Source of the DNA: Crateriforma conspicua
GTDB lineage: Bacteria; Planctomycetota; Planctomycetia; Pirellulales; Pirellulaceae
NCBI RefSeq assembly: GCF_007752935.1
Contig: NZ_CP036319.1
Span: forward strand, 5,684,501-5,748,500
DNA length: 64,000 bases
Reading direction: 5' to 3'
Part shown: in pieces, positions 48,462 through 57,656 of the stretch
Numbering within the stretch: the stretch's first letter is position 1
Layout of the letters: the number at the start of each line of letters is the position of its first letter
The notes under the pieces: model-generated
The model's input: only the letters and a program-made list of their open reading frames with translations
Told to the model about the DNA's origin: nothing
Database searches by the model: none
Position numbers and translations under genes: made by a program

Positions 48462-50078
48462 TCATTCGGATTCCGTCTTTGATTCGCCCAAATCCACCAC
48501 ATCGACATCGCGCCAGCGAAAATAGATGGCACCCGTCGGACAAGCATCGACGCATTCCCGGGCGACCGAGTGAACGGCATCTTCCCATGAACGGTCGAAC
48601 GGAACGCCGACGCGAACATCAAAGCCACGACCGACGAATGACAGCCCAAGATCTGACTTGGATTTTGAAGCGATCTGAATGCATAACTCGCACTTGATGC
48701 ACTTCCCGGGTTCGAACAAGACGTCACCACCGCGGCCAACCACTTCGTAAGTCGCTTGACGAGACCCGAATCGTCCCGGGTCGGCATTGTATATCGATGC
48801 CCAATGTTCCAATCGACAGTTGCCGTGGGCCACGCACCCACAAGCCAGACAACGGCCGGACTGTTTGGCGGCTGTGACGGAATCCACACCGCCGGTCGAT
48901 TCGTCCACCACCAATTGTGCCGTGGCCAACGGTGCGTGCCCGGCGTCTTGTACAAACTGATCCAGTTCTTGAGGTGCGACCTTGCCCATCCGAGATGAAA
49001 ACGCTCGAGAAATTCCCGTCATTTTTCCCTTGGTCAGGTACTGGTCGATGCAAACAGCCGCTTCTTTCCCGTCCGCCGTGCTGCGTACAAAGAGTGCGTT
49101 TCCACGAACGGCGTTTCCCGCAGCAAATACCTGATCGACATCCGTGGCGTAGGTCGCACGGTCCACCTGGATGCCTTTTCGGTTCGTCTTTAATCCCCAC
49201 TGCTGTGCCGCCTGCATCTGGTCTTCGCCCCAAGCCACGAGGACCGCATCAAAGTCTTCCAACAGGTTCTCAAATTCATCCTTCGACTGGACCGCTCGAT
49301 CACAGGTCAATTCGAAACCGACCTGACGAACTCGCTGAATCTCTGATGCCAGAACCGCTGGCGGCAAAGCATCGCCCCCCAATGCGTGCAGCCGACCACC
49401 AGGCTGCGACGCCTTCTCTAAAACTTGGCATTGATGCCCCAGCCGAGTCAGGTAGTAGGCTGCCGACAGACCGGTTAAACCGGCGCCAATGACGGCAACG
49501 CGTTTCCCAGATGCGTTTGTTGGTTCGGGTTGATAACCGTCACCGGTCGCCAAGTCTTTATCGGCAACCACTTGCTTCAATTGGCACACCGCGACCGGGT
49601 CATCTGCAGCGTTTCTTCGACATCCCTTTTCACACGGTTTGGTACAAATGCGTCCCAGAATGGCTGGAAACGCGATGTCGTTCTTGATCGTTTCGATCGC
49701 TGCGGACCATTCCTGATCACCGATCTGACGCAGCATCAATGGAATGTCCATGTGCGCGGGACAGGCGAAGTGGCACGGCGCCAGACAGTCCCCCACGTGC
49801 TCGCTAAGCAACAATTCCAGTGCCGTTCGGCGCGCCGCGTGGACTTCATCCGACTCACTCTCGATCTGCAGACCATCCGTCGCAGCGGTGGCACAACTGG
49901 GAACCATCCGCCCGGTCGCGACATCACGCACCAGACAGACTTGGCACGACGCCGATGGGTCATAGCCCTTCAGATAGCACAGCGTGGGGATTTCGATCCC
50001 AACCGACAGGGCAGCTTCCAGGACAGTCGTGCCGGGATCGACCACAACATCCGTCTGATCAATGCGTATCGTTGGCAT
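48462..50078 (-). CDS. 2Fe-2S/4Fe-4S flavoprotein, GltD-like but without NAD(P)H domain
   Basis: 538 residues. Residues 1-75 are a NuoG/HydA-type 2Fe-2S ferredoxin (C34, C45, C48, C62). H94-x3-C98-x3-C102-x3-C106 resembles the His-Cys3 cluster. C145, C149, C153 and C165 match the GltD N-terminal cluster region. One Rossmann FAD site, GAGLTGLSAAYYL (198-), ends at VFAAGNAV (317-324). The second, NAD(P)H-binding Rossmann domain of GltD is missing. The C-terminus has Cys at 410, 413, 415, 421, and C460-x2-C463-x2-C466...C513-P. It is probably an electron carrier working with the NADH-oxidising subunit encoded 99 bp upstream. The reaction is unknown. Confidence 0.82.
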   Translation of the reverse strand: MPTIRIDQTDVVVDPGTTVLEAALSVGIEIPTLCYLKGYDPSASCQVCLVRDVATGRMVPSCATAATDGLQIESESDEVHAARRTALELLLSEHVGDCLAPCHFACPAHMDIPLMLRQIGDQEWSAAIETIKNDIAFPAILGRICTKPCEKGCRRNAADDPVAVCQLKQVVADKDLATGDGYQPEPTNASGKRVAVIGAGLTGLSAAYYLTRLGHQCQVLEKASQPGGRLHALGGDALPPAVLASEIQRVRQVGFELTCDRAVQSKDEFENLLEDFDAVLVAWGEDQMQAAQQWGLKTNRKGIQVDRATYATDVDQVFAAGNAVRGNALFVRSTADGKEAAVCIDQYLTKGKMTGISRAFSSRMGKVAPQELDQFVQDAGHAPLATAQLVVDESTGGVDSVTAAKQSGRCLACGCVAHGNCRLEHWASIYNADPGRFGSRQATYEVVGRGGDVLFEPGKCIKCELCIQIASKSKSDLGLSFVGRGFDVRVGVPFDRSWEDAVHSVARECVDACPTGAIYFRWRDVDVVDLGESKTESE

Positions 50079-50177
50079 CCCTAATCTCCTGCATCGCTGT
50101 TTGCACCGCGTGTTCCCAAGACCGACGTCTCGATGAAGTCACCACCGGATTGTCGATCAAACAAGTGCCAGTGTTTG

Positions 50178-52589
50178 TCATCGCGATTCACCTTTCGGGC
50201 CCGACACAATTCGAATGGCATCTTCGGGACAGATCGTTCGACACGCGTCACATCGTGTGCATCGACTGTCATCAATCGAGTGAATGCGATAGGGCGTCAT
50301 TGGAATCGCATCCACCGGGCACTGTTGGCTGCAAAGCGTACATCCGATGCAATTGTCTTGAACTTGGTATGAGATCAAGTTTTTGCATCGCCCCGAGGGA
50401 CACACGCCACGAAGGTGCGCTTCGTATTCATCTCGGAAATACTTCAGCGTCGAAAGAACGGGATTGGGGGCGGTTTTACCAAGTCCACATAAGCTGCCTT
50501 GGGAAACGCTTTCGCAAAGCGATTCCAAGGTGGCCAGATCAGCCTTCTTTCCCTTCCCCTCGCACATGCGATCCAGGATCTCCAGTAAACGCTTGGTCCC
50601 CACACGACAATACGTACATTTGCCGCATGACTGGTCCTGGGTGAACCGCAGGAAGTACCGGGCGATATCCACCATGCAGTCGGTGTCGTCCAAAACAACC
50701 AAACCACCACTTCCCATGATCGCGCCGACACCACGCAATGCCTCATAGTCCACCGGCGTGTCGGCCAATTCTGCAGGAATGCATCCACCTGATGGGCCGC
50801 CGACCTGCACCGCTTTGAACGTCCGGCCTTCGGGGACACCACCACCGATCGAGTTTACGATTTCGCGAATCGTGATTCCCATCGGGACTTCGATCAGCCC
50901 TCCGCGTTGCACCTTTCCGGTCAACGCGAACACTTTGGTTCCTTTGCTGGATGGTGTTCCCACGGACGCGTATTGTTCGCCGCCGTGACGCAGAATCCAT
51001 GGCACCATTGCCAGGGTTTCAACGTTATTGATCAACGTGGGCTTTTTCCAAAGTCCCGACTGGGCAGGGTAGGGCGGACGTAAACGCGGCGTTCCACGAC
51101 CGCCTTCGATCGAATGAATCAGCGCGGTTTCTTCACCACAAATGAACGCACCGGCGCCCTCTTTGATATCAAATTCCAGCGAATGATTGCTTCCCAGAAT
51201 GTTCGGCCCCAAAATTTTCGCTTCCTTGCACCGCTCAATCGCTTCGCCAATACGCGTCACCGCAAGTGGGTATTCCGCGCGGATGTAGAAGTATCCTTGC
51301 CGAGCCCCGACAGCCAGCGCGGCGATCGCCAATCCTTCGATCACGCGATAGGGAAAGGATTCCAGCAGCATACGATCCATGAACGCGCCGGGATCGCCTT
51401 CATCCCCGTTGCAGATGACGTACTTCTGGTCGGATTGCGTGTCCGAAACGATTTGCCACTTCGCAGCCGATGGAAAGCCGCCGCCCCCACGCCCTCGCAA
51501 TCCAGACACACGAATCTGGTCAATGATCTCTTGCGGCAAACGCTCGTGAGCACAGCGTCGCAACGATTGAAAACCGCCGAACCGTTTGTACTCCGCAAGA
51601 TCCAAAGGATCGATGGCACCACTGTTTTCGGTGGCGATTCGTTTCTGCGGTCCCAGAAAATCGCAAACCGGACCACATTCGGTTTCCAGCGGTGTCGTCG
51701 CGTCGTCGGACGGCGGCTGTCCTTCGTAAACGACATCCAACAGGTGATTTGCAGCCGATGCGAATCGTGAAATCCAGCTTTTTCGCGGAAAGCTTGAACG
51801 CAAGATTCGATCGACGTCCGATTCAACGACTCGTGCGAATGTTTCGGTCGTCCCGTCGCGTTTGCAGACTTCCAGCAGCGGCGTCTGGTGACACATTCCG
51901 ACGCATCCGACGCTTTTGACTTTGGCATCCACGCCCAGCTCAGACGCAGTCGCGGCGGCTTTGTCGAACACGCGTCGACTGCCCTGCGCGACACAGCATG
52001 ACCCCAAGCCGACGCGAATTTCGCCGGCACCCTCGGGCATACGACGCGGCATCGCAATCGAGGTCTTTGGTCCGGACACTCTGGTGTCGACTGATCGAAC
52101 CTTCTTGGCCACTTCGGCAGGTGCGAGCCGCCCGAAGACTTGGTCGTCGACTTGTACCACCGGTGCAAGGGTACAACATCCCAAGCATGCCACCGGTTCA
52201 ATCGTGAACTGTTGATTTGGATCGGTATCCTGCGTCGGATCCATCCTCAAATCAGTTCGAAGCGTTTCGATCAATAGATCGGCCCCCTTCACGTGGCATG
52301 CCGTTCCACAGCAAACCTGAACGTGATGGCGTCCCATCGGCCGATGCCGAAACTGGGTATAAAACGTGGACACTCCGGCGATCGAAGCGGGGGTGATATC
52401 GGTCAATTCACAGACACGCTCAAGCGCCGACGATGGCAGATAGCGATAATGTTTTTGAATAGACTGCAGCAGCGGAACGACGGCATCCGGTGTCCGTCCG
52501 ATGCGCCGCACGGCATCGTCGACGAAGGTCAAATCCACGTCCGTCGTTGGCGAATCCGCCCCAACCGTTTCCTTGACAACCGCACTCAT
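50178..52589 (-). CDS. NuoE-NuoF (HydC-HydB-like) fused NADH dehydrogenase subunit
   Basis: 803 residues. Order: NuoE-like 2Fe-2S domain (20-165; C94, C98, C135, C139); second thioredoxin-like 2Fe-2S domain (190-265; C198, C199, C229, C233); NuoF core (330-650) with FMN/NADH motif GLRGRGGGGFPSAAKW (364-379) and NGDEGDPGAF; 4Fe-4S C655GKC658TYC661 with C701; and two C-terminal 4Fe-4S clusters (C747/750/753/757 and C777/780/783/787). This equals HndA plus HndC, or HydC plus HydB, of electron-bifurcating hydrogenases in one chain. No hydrogenase or formate dehydrogenase subunit is present. The start ATG 52589 overlaps the upstream stop as ATGA. Confidence 0.9.
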   Translation of the reverse strand: MSAVVKETVGADSPTTDVDLTFVDDAVRRIGRTPDAVVPLLQSIQKHYRYLPSSALERVCELTDITPASIAGVSTFYTQFRHRPMGRHHVQVCCGTACHVKGADLLIETLRTDLRMDPTQDTDPNQQFTIEPVACLGCCTLAPVVQVDDQVFGRLAPAEVAKKVRSVDTRVSGPKTSIAMPRRMPEGAGEIRVGLGSCCVAQGSRRVFDKAAATASELGVDAKVKSVGCVGMCHQTPLLEVCKRDGTTETFARVVESDVDRILRSSFPRKSWISRFASAANHLLDVVYEGQPPSDDATTPLETECGPVCDFLGPQKRIATENSGAIDPLDLAEYKRFGGFQSLRRCAHERLPQEIIDQIRVSGLRGRGGGGFPSAAKWQIVSDTQSDQKYVICNGDEGDPGAFMDRMLLESFPYRVIEGLAIAALAVGARQGYFYIRAEYPLAVTRIGEAIERCKEAKILGPNILGSNHSLEFDIKEGAGAFICGEETALIHSIEGGRGTPRLRPPYPAQSGLWKKPTLINNVETLAMVPWILRHGGEQYASVGTPSSKGTKVFALTGKVQRGGLIEVPMGITIREIVNSIGGGVPEGRTFKAVQVGGPSGGCIPAELADTPVDYEALRGVGAIMGSGGLVVLDDTDCMVDIARYFLRFTQDQSCGKCTYCRVGTKRLLEILDRMCEGKGKKADLATLESLCESVSQGSLCGLGKTAPNPVLSTLKYFRDEYEAHLRGVCPSGRCKNLISYQVQDNCIGCTLCSQQCPVDAIPMTPYRIHSIDDSRCTRCDACRTICPEDAIRIVSGPKGESR

Positions 52590-54373
52590 GACTGGAGTCC
52601 CAAACAATAAAGGTGTTCACGACCTCGCAGGAAGATCTTTCCGTTGGCGACGGCGGGGCTGGTCACACAATCTTCGCCCAAATTCGATTCCGTGATTGTT
52701 TCGCACCCGTCTTCGCTGGGACGAACCGTCCAGCACAATCCTGTTTCACCGACCAGTAGGACGTCGTCACCAAAACACGTGGGTGAAGCCTGGAAATTGT
52801 CCTCGTAATCGGTCTCCCATAGGGGGTCGCCACCGCTGTCGGCATCGTATGCCGCAAGGGTTCCATAGGACGTCAGCATCAAGACAAGGTCGCCGACGAT
52901 CAGCGGGCTGGTTGTATCCGGAATGCTGAATTCCGCTGTCCAATCGACATGCGTTTCCGTCACATCCCCAGTGCCTCCCCAACGAACCGCCGTCGCTCCG
53001 GGCGATTCGTTTGCCACAATCACGTGCTGGTCCGAAAAAACAGGAGACGGACCGACATCTTGACGAAGTGCTGCACAACGCCAGCGTTCGGATCCATCGC
53101 TCAGGTTGTAGGCGATGACCCAAGGATCGGCACAAGCAATCAAAACATCCTGTCCGTCTCGATTAGCGACGATCGGGGTCGACCACGACGCGGGCACCTC
53201 TCGTGCAATGGAATAAACCGCATCGCCTGTGGCAACGTCCAACACGTCGATTCGTGATGCATCGTCGGACTTGCTGCCTTGGTCCAACTGCACGATCAAT
53301 CGATCACCCGACAGCACCAAGGAAGAAGCGTGCCCATAGATGTTTTCCAGTGGGCCCAAATCCCTTAACCACACTTCATTGCCATCACGATCCAGTGCCA
53401 CCAACAAGCCATCCGCGAAAATGGCGAAGGCCAACTGGCCATTGGTGGTCATCGTCGACGCGGCGTACCCCGTGTCTTCACTGACTTCGACCGCGGGACG
53501 CGTGGGATCCGGATGCTCCACCTCTTTCGTCCAAAGCAGCGTCCCATCGGTGACCGAAAAGCTCTGGACGCAACGTCGCGTTTCGTCCGCCGACGCCAAA
53601 AACACACGGTCACCCCACACCACCGGGGATCCATTACCGGGACATTCGACCGGCACCTTCCACAGGATGCCTTCGCCGGTATCTGCATCCCAGCGAAAAT
53701 CCAAGGACGACATTGCACTGGTTCCATCACCCCGTGGCCCACGAAATCGATACCAGTTGCTCGCAAATTCTTCAGCCGAAACCGACGCCATTACACTCTG
53801 GATCTCGGGAGGGGCGGTGGCAGCCTCCCCACCGTCGGCTTGATTGCGTTCGACAGCAGAATCCTCGATCGCACGTGACGCAGCGAGGGCCGCTGACAGG
53901 TCTTGTTGGCCATTCCTTTGCAACAACACCGCCACCATCAGACACGCCGCAACCAGAACGGTGACAGCGGACATGCCCCAGGTGGATTTGCGATGAAAGT
54001 CACTTGGTTCTGGATCACCACTCCGAATTTGCATTTGCGATGGGTCGGACATTGGTCCCAAACGCCGCGATGCCAGGAAGACGATCACCGCACCGACCAA
54101 ACACAAACGCGCGCCCCACCAAGTGAACGCCTTTCGACGAAAATACTGTTGTCGTACCTGTTGATCGCGTTGGCGGATCTGCTGTTTTAGCGAATCGTCA
54201 TTGGGTTGTTCACGCAATTCAAGTTTCAATTGCTGCAACGTCGAATCGCTATACGGGTCGATGATTCGACCGCCGAAATCGAAGAACAACGCTACTCCGA
54301 CGAACAACAGAAACCAGGTGGCAACCACCGATAATCCGTTGCGGTTTCGATAGAACAGTTGAAACAGATTCAT
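52586..54373 (-). CDS. Membrane-anchored PQQ-like beta-propeller protein
   Basis: 595 residues. The N-terminus has three hydrophobic helices (about 14-33, 84-100, 128-148) separated by a Gln/Arg-rich helical segment. From about 200 follows a PQQ-dehydrogenase-like propeller (WYRFRGPRGDGTSAM, then repeats of the type DGTLLWTKEV and GSERWRC). PQQ cofactor ligands of true quinoprotein dehydrogenases are not obvious, so it is more likely a structural or binding propeller. It overlaps both neighbours by ATGA (54370-54373 and 52586-52589), tying it to the iron-sulfur proteins of the operon. Confidence 0.85.
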   Translation of the reverse strand: MNLFQLFYRNRNGLSVVATWFLLFVGVALFFDFGGRIIDPYSDSTLQQLKLELREQPNDDSLKQQIRQRDQQVRQQYFRRKAFTWWGARLCLVGAVIVFLASRRLGPMSDPSQMQIRSGDPEPSDFHRKSTWGMSAVTVLVAACLMVAVLLQRNGQQDLSAALAASRAIEDSAVERNQADGGEAATAPPEIQSVMASVSAEEFASNWYRFRGPRGDGTSAMSSLDFRWDADTGEGILWKVPVECPGNGSPVVWGDRVFLASADETRRCVQSFSVTDGTLLWTKEVEHPDPTRPAVEVSEDTGYAASTMTTNGQLAFAIFADGLLVALDRDGNEVWLRDLGPLENIYGHASSLVLSGDRLIVQLDQGSKSDDASRIDVLDVATGDAVYSIAREVPASWSTPIVANRDGQDVLIACADPWVIAYNLSDGSERWRCAALRQDVGPSPVFSDQHVIVANESPGATAVRWGGTGDVTETHVDWTAEFSIPDTTSPLIVGDLVLMLTSYGTLAAYDADSGGDPLWETDYEDNFQASPTCFGDDVLLVGETGLCWTVRPSEDGCETITESNLGEDCVTSPAVANGKIFLRGREHLYCLGLQS

Positions 54374-55677
54374 GGACGATGTTCCCCCTGAATCGTTGGC
54401 AATCCCACGACGCCTTGTTTGGCATGTTCGACGGGACAATATTCAAAGCAACGCCCACAGGAAACGCATGCCGATCGATCGGCAACAAATTCGTCTTGTT
54501 GTCGACGGCGACACAAAGAAACCGATTTGCCAACGACGACCAGTGCAATCCAAACGCCAAGCCCCACACCGGCGTAGCGATACCGATGCTGTGTTGCAAC
54601 CGCGTCCAATAACAACTGATCGGCGTCGCCCTGTGCGGCGCGAAAAGCATCGCTGGCGTCGTTGGTTGGCCACTGGGGATCAACCGCTTCATGCTGCAAC
54701 TGACTTGCCAGCTGCACATCGAATTCCAAGCCCGAAAGAGCTGGTCCAAGGCGATAGCCCACAATTGCCAAGCCAATGATCAGCACAGGGGTGGCGGCGA
54801 AGACAATCATCAGACGTCGTTTCCCCGAAACAGCCTCTTGATCGGTGGCCGTTTCGGTAGGTGGCTCGATCGCACCATAGGGACAAGCGTCCCGACAAAG
54901 CCCGCAACGGATGCAGTCGCCCGGTGGAATCCGCACGTTCGATCGCGAAACTCCGGAACACGCGGACAACAACGCACCGTACGGACAAAGAAAGCGACAA
55001 TACGGTCTTCCGACGAACACACCGACAAGCAGCAGGAACGTTCCGAACAGAATCATTCCGGCATTTCCGTTGAATCGAAAGAAGCCGACGAACGGATCGT
55101 AACGACAGATCAAAAACATGCCTCCGCTGGCTGCAAAGATGACCGCGGCTCCCAGATAGATCCACGGCACCAAACCCAAACCATGATCGATCCATTTGGG
55201 GATTTGAACGTTTCGGACAGCCACCATTTCTTGGATCGCCCCCAAGGGGCAGACGCCCGAGCAAAAGACACGCCCAGAATAGAGAGCGAACAGAATCGGC
55301 AAACAGAAAAACCCGATCACTGTTAGCGGAACGGCATAAGACGCGTTGGTCATCGCATAGGCAACATTCTGTACCGAACCCACCGAACAAACGCAGCCTT
55401 GACGAATGAATCCGAACCAGACCAACGAAAATGCGGACAACCAAAACAGCGACCGACGCGATCGAACGACCAGGGCGAAATAGCTGGCGAGGACTAGCGC
55501 GACCAAAAGGAGCCCCAAGTCCAGGCACTCCCACCAGAAACCGCTGGCTGCCGGTTGTTCCGATACCGGAATCGCGTGATCGGAAAACTGGGGCGTCGGA
55601 ATCAGATTTCCCAGCATGAATCCGCACAACGCCGCCGACGATTCACAAATGCCCGCCACACACACCGTTTGAATCAT
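54370..55677 (-). CDS. NapH/NosR-like membrane polyferredoxin
   Basis: 435 residues with about six membrane helices. Two NapH/NosR-type CxxxCP motifs lie at C139-C143-P144 (RVFCSGVCPLGAIQE) and C227-C231-P232 (RPYCRFLCPYGALLS). A 4Fe-4S site is at C255/258/261/265 and another near the C-terminus at C404/407/410/414. An additional GCVCSVGSVQN (C95, C97) occurs in a helix end. Such proteins pass electrons between quinol and periplasmic or cytoplasmic iron-sulfur partners. Starts and stops overlap by ATGA with the genes on both sides. In NapH and NosR the equivalent clusters face the cytoplasm; the same is assumed here. Confidence 0.87.
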   Translation of the reverse strand: MIQTVCVAGICESSAALCGFMLGNLIPTPQFSDHAIPVSEQPAASGFWWECLDLGLLLVALVLASYFALVVRSRRSLFWLSAFSLVWFGFIRQGCVCSVGSVQNVAYAMTNASYAVPLTVIGFFCLPILFALYSGRVFCSGVCPLGAIQEMVAVRNVQIPKWIDHGLGLVPWIYLGAAVIFAASGGMFLICRYDPFVGFFRFNGNAGMILFGTFLLLVGVFVGRPYCRFLCPYGALLSACSGVSRSNVRIPPGDCIRCGLCRDACPYGAIEPPTETATDQEAVSGKRRLMIVFAATPVLIIGLAIVGYRLGPALSGLEFDVQLASQLQHEAVDPQWPTNDASDAFRAAQGDADQLLLDAVATQHRYRYAGVGLGVWIALVVVGKSVSLCRRRQQDEFVADRSACVSCGRCFEYCPVEHAKQGVVGLPTIQGEHRP

Positions 55678-56318
55678 CGCAGCGTCACCTGATGCAGAAG
55701 GGCCTTCGATTGATTCGTCGGTGTCGGCCTATTGGTCAACAATTCCTGTGCCTGGCGTTTCAACAGATACGGCCGTTCGGCGGGGACTTGCAGGAATGCC
55801 TCGGTGGGACAGGCGCGACTGATCGCACATTCGTTGCAATTCACGCATTTGTCCTGCATGACCTGCAGGTACAGCGAACCGTTCATCAACGCACAGCCTT
55901 TCACGCACTTTCCACAACCAATGCAGGCTTCGGGGTCGATGGTGTATTCGTAAAACTTCTGGCCCGCTTTTTCTTCAACGAATCGACGTTCGATGGCCGC
56001 AGTCGGACAAAGTTGGTTCTCCGCGGCCGTGTCGACGGCGGTGTAGTTGGGGTCCAGGTAACCCGTGCAGATGTCGCAATACCCACACATGTCAAAGCAC
56101 TGAACACACTTGACCGCGGATTCATCCAGAACGCATTCGGTTGCACATCGGCTGCATCCCACACAGCGATCCGGGTCGATCTGCCAACGCATTTCTTGTC
56201 CGACCGCTGAGCGTCCGGCCACTCCCCCGGCAACGGCACCAACCGCCAAAACGCCGACAGCCCGAGTCATATCACCGACAAATTGACGCCGTGATTCGCG
56301 ATGATCCGCGTTCATCAT
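55674..56318 (-). CDS. Tat-exported polyferredoxin (NapG-like)
   Basis: 214 residues. The Tat motif SRRQFVGDM and a hydrophobic stretch (20-40) precede four 4Fe-4S-type groups: C52/55/58/62, a dense run C71/74/78/81/84 with C104, C132/135/138/142 and C158/161/164/170. Its place before the NapH-like gene matches the napGH arrangement, where NapG is a periplasmic partner of NapH. Here the cysteine run at 71-84 is denser than in NapG. ATG 56318 overlaps the upstream stop by ATGA and has AAGGA 7 bp upstream. Confidence 0.85.
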   Translation of the reverse strand: MMNADHRESRRQFVGDMTRAVGVLAVGAVAGGVAGRSAVGQEMRWQIDPDRCVGCSRCATECVLDESAVKCVQCFDMCGYCDICTGYLDPNYTAVDTAAENQLCPTAAIERRFVEEKAGQKFYEYTIDPEACIGCGKCVKGCALMNGSLYLQVMQDKCVNCNECAISRACPTEAFLQVPAERPYLLKRQAQELLTNRPTPTNQSKALLHQVTLR

Positions 56319-56575
56319 CGTTGCTTCCTTGGACGTGAATCCGACCGCGACGGTTGGCGAATCTGACATGCCACGCTTAAGCGACACTGGTCACAGCCCG
56401 TTCCCTGGTCGATACAGCGTCCCGACATTCTTCGCTGCACAAGAAAGTACGCGATCAGTGCAATCACCAACGTCGTACCACCACGCATCCATTGTCGGAA
56501 CCATTCCCGGCGATCGATGAATCGCCTGTTCGGATGATTGCTCGTTTGCCGTTTGGGATCGTTCATGGGAATCAT
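56315..56575 (-). CDS. Small one-TM protein with C-x6-C-x2-C-x5-C motif
   Basis: 86 residues. A basic N-terminus, one membrane helix (33-47), and a C-terminal tail with C54, C61, C64 and C70 and many Arg/Lys. It is co-translated with both neighbours (1-bp gap before, ATGA overlap after), so it is likely a component of the redox assembly. The four cysteines could hold one iron-sulfur cluster or a metal. I do not recognise the family. The start may also be ATG 56566. Confidence 0.7.
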   Translation of the reverse strand: MIPMNDPKRQTSNHPNRRFIDRREWFRQWMRGGTTLVIALIAYFLVQRRMSGRCIDQGTGCDQCRLSVACQIRQPSRSDSRPRKQR

Positions 56576-56576
56576 C

Positions 56577-57641
56577 TCAGTTGCCTGCAAGTTCCAAATC
56601 GTCGGCCATGCGTGCCTGGGCAAAGACGCGGACACAGTGCTGCAGCGGATCGAGAACCAAGATTTCGCCGGCGGAGTTTGATGCGACGTCGAAAATGGCC
56701 GGCGTCATGTCGGTACGTGGATCGCCCAAGCGACTGGAATCCACCTGCAGGTCCTCCGACGCGGCCACCAATCCATCGAACTGCCCATCGGCGGTATAGA
56801 CCTTGATGCGCGGGATGCCTTTTTCGCTGGTCAAGAACCGGCCGTCGGGCAGACGGGATAAATGGACGGGGTTGCAACAACCGAAAAAGCTTTCGACATC
56901 GACACCGCTTTCGCCCCAGGCCAGTTCAAACTTCCCGTCCGACGAATAAGTCTCCACGCGATGAAGCCCCGGATTGACGACGTACAACAAACCGTCGTCG
57001 GAGGAAAGCAATTCGAAATGATTGCTGGGAACGTTGAAACGCCGTCCATCGGGAACTCGATCAGATCCATTCCATTGGTTCATCAGCCCCGCGGAATGAT
57101 CAAAATGATGAACCAAACGTTGCCCCGCATCGGCTAGATAGACACCGGCATCGGACATCGCGATGGCGGTGATAATCGCGTCGGCCGACATCGAAGCCCA
57201 CGGTGTCACTTGACGTGATGCGAAATCGACGCGATGCACCTGGTTGGCCGATGCCACCAGAATCGATGGCACTTCGCCGGACGCAGCGGAATCGATTGTC
57301 GCGCATTGTGGAACGAATGACAGTTCCATTGCCCCGTGTACTTTGCCATTCTGATCCATCCATACCACGTCGCCTTGCTGATCCGATCGACGCCCCAGGA
57401 CCAGAATGAAGTCGGCACTGGAAACCTCGATCGCAATGGGGTCCTGCAACGCCAATGAAATCTCTCGGACCTGTTTCCACTCGAATGAATCAGCGTTGGG
57501 ACGCAGATGTGGATCCAAATCTAGCTGAAACGCGGAGCCCGGAATGTCGGGATTAACGCGTCGATCAACCACCAAGTAGCCTGCAGCACCGATGATCGCG
57601 ATGGTCGCGACAACGATCGGGATAGCATGCATTCGATTCAT
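56577..57641 (-). CDS. Membrane-anchored NHL-repeat beta-propeller
   Basis: 354 residues. A signal anchor (HAIPIVVATIAIIGAAGYLVV) precedes a propeller of NHL-type blades (RVDFASRQVTPW, YVVNPGLHRVETYSSDGKF, PRIKVYTADGQFDG, ILVLDPLQHCVRVF). A Cys pair (GCCNPVH) sits in the fourth blade. It is probably a periplasmic scaffold or binding module for the adjacent electron-transfer proteins. NHL proteins lack intrinsic catalysis in most cases. The gene lies 15 bp after the PQQ-like gene and 1 bp before the small Cys protein. Confidence 0.82.
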   Translation of the reverse strand: MNRMHAIPIVVATIAIIGAAGYLVVDRRVNPDIPGSAFQLDLDPHLRPNADSFEWKQVREISLALQDPIAIEVSSADFILVLGRRSDQQGDVVWMDQNGKVHGAMELSFVPQCATIDSAASGEVPSILVASANQVHRVDFASRQVTPWASMSADAIITAIAMSDAGVYLADAGQRLVHHFDHSAGLMNQWNGSDRVPDGRRFNVPSNHFELLSSDDGLLYVVNPGLHRVETYSSDGKFELAWGESGVDVESFFGCCNPVHLSRLPDGRFLTSEKGIPRIKVYTADGQFDGLVAASEDLQVDSSRLGDPRTDMTPAIFDVASNSAGEILVLDPLQHCVRVFAQARMADDLELAGN

Positions 57642-57656
57642 CACTTTGTCCCGTGT

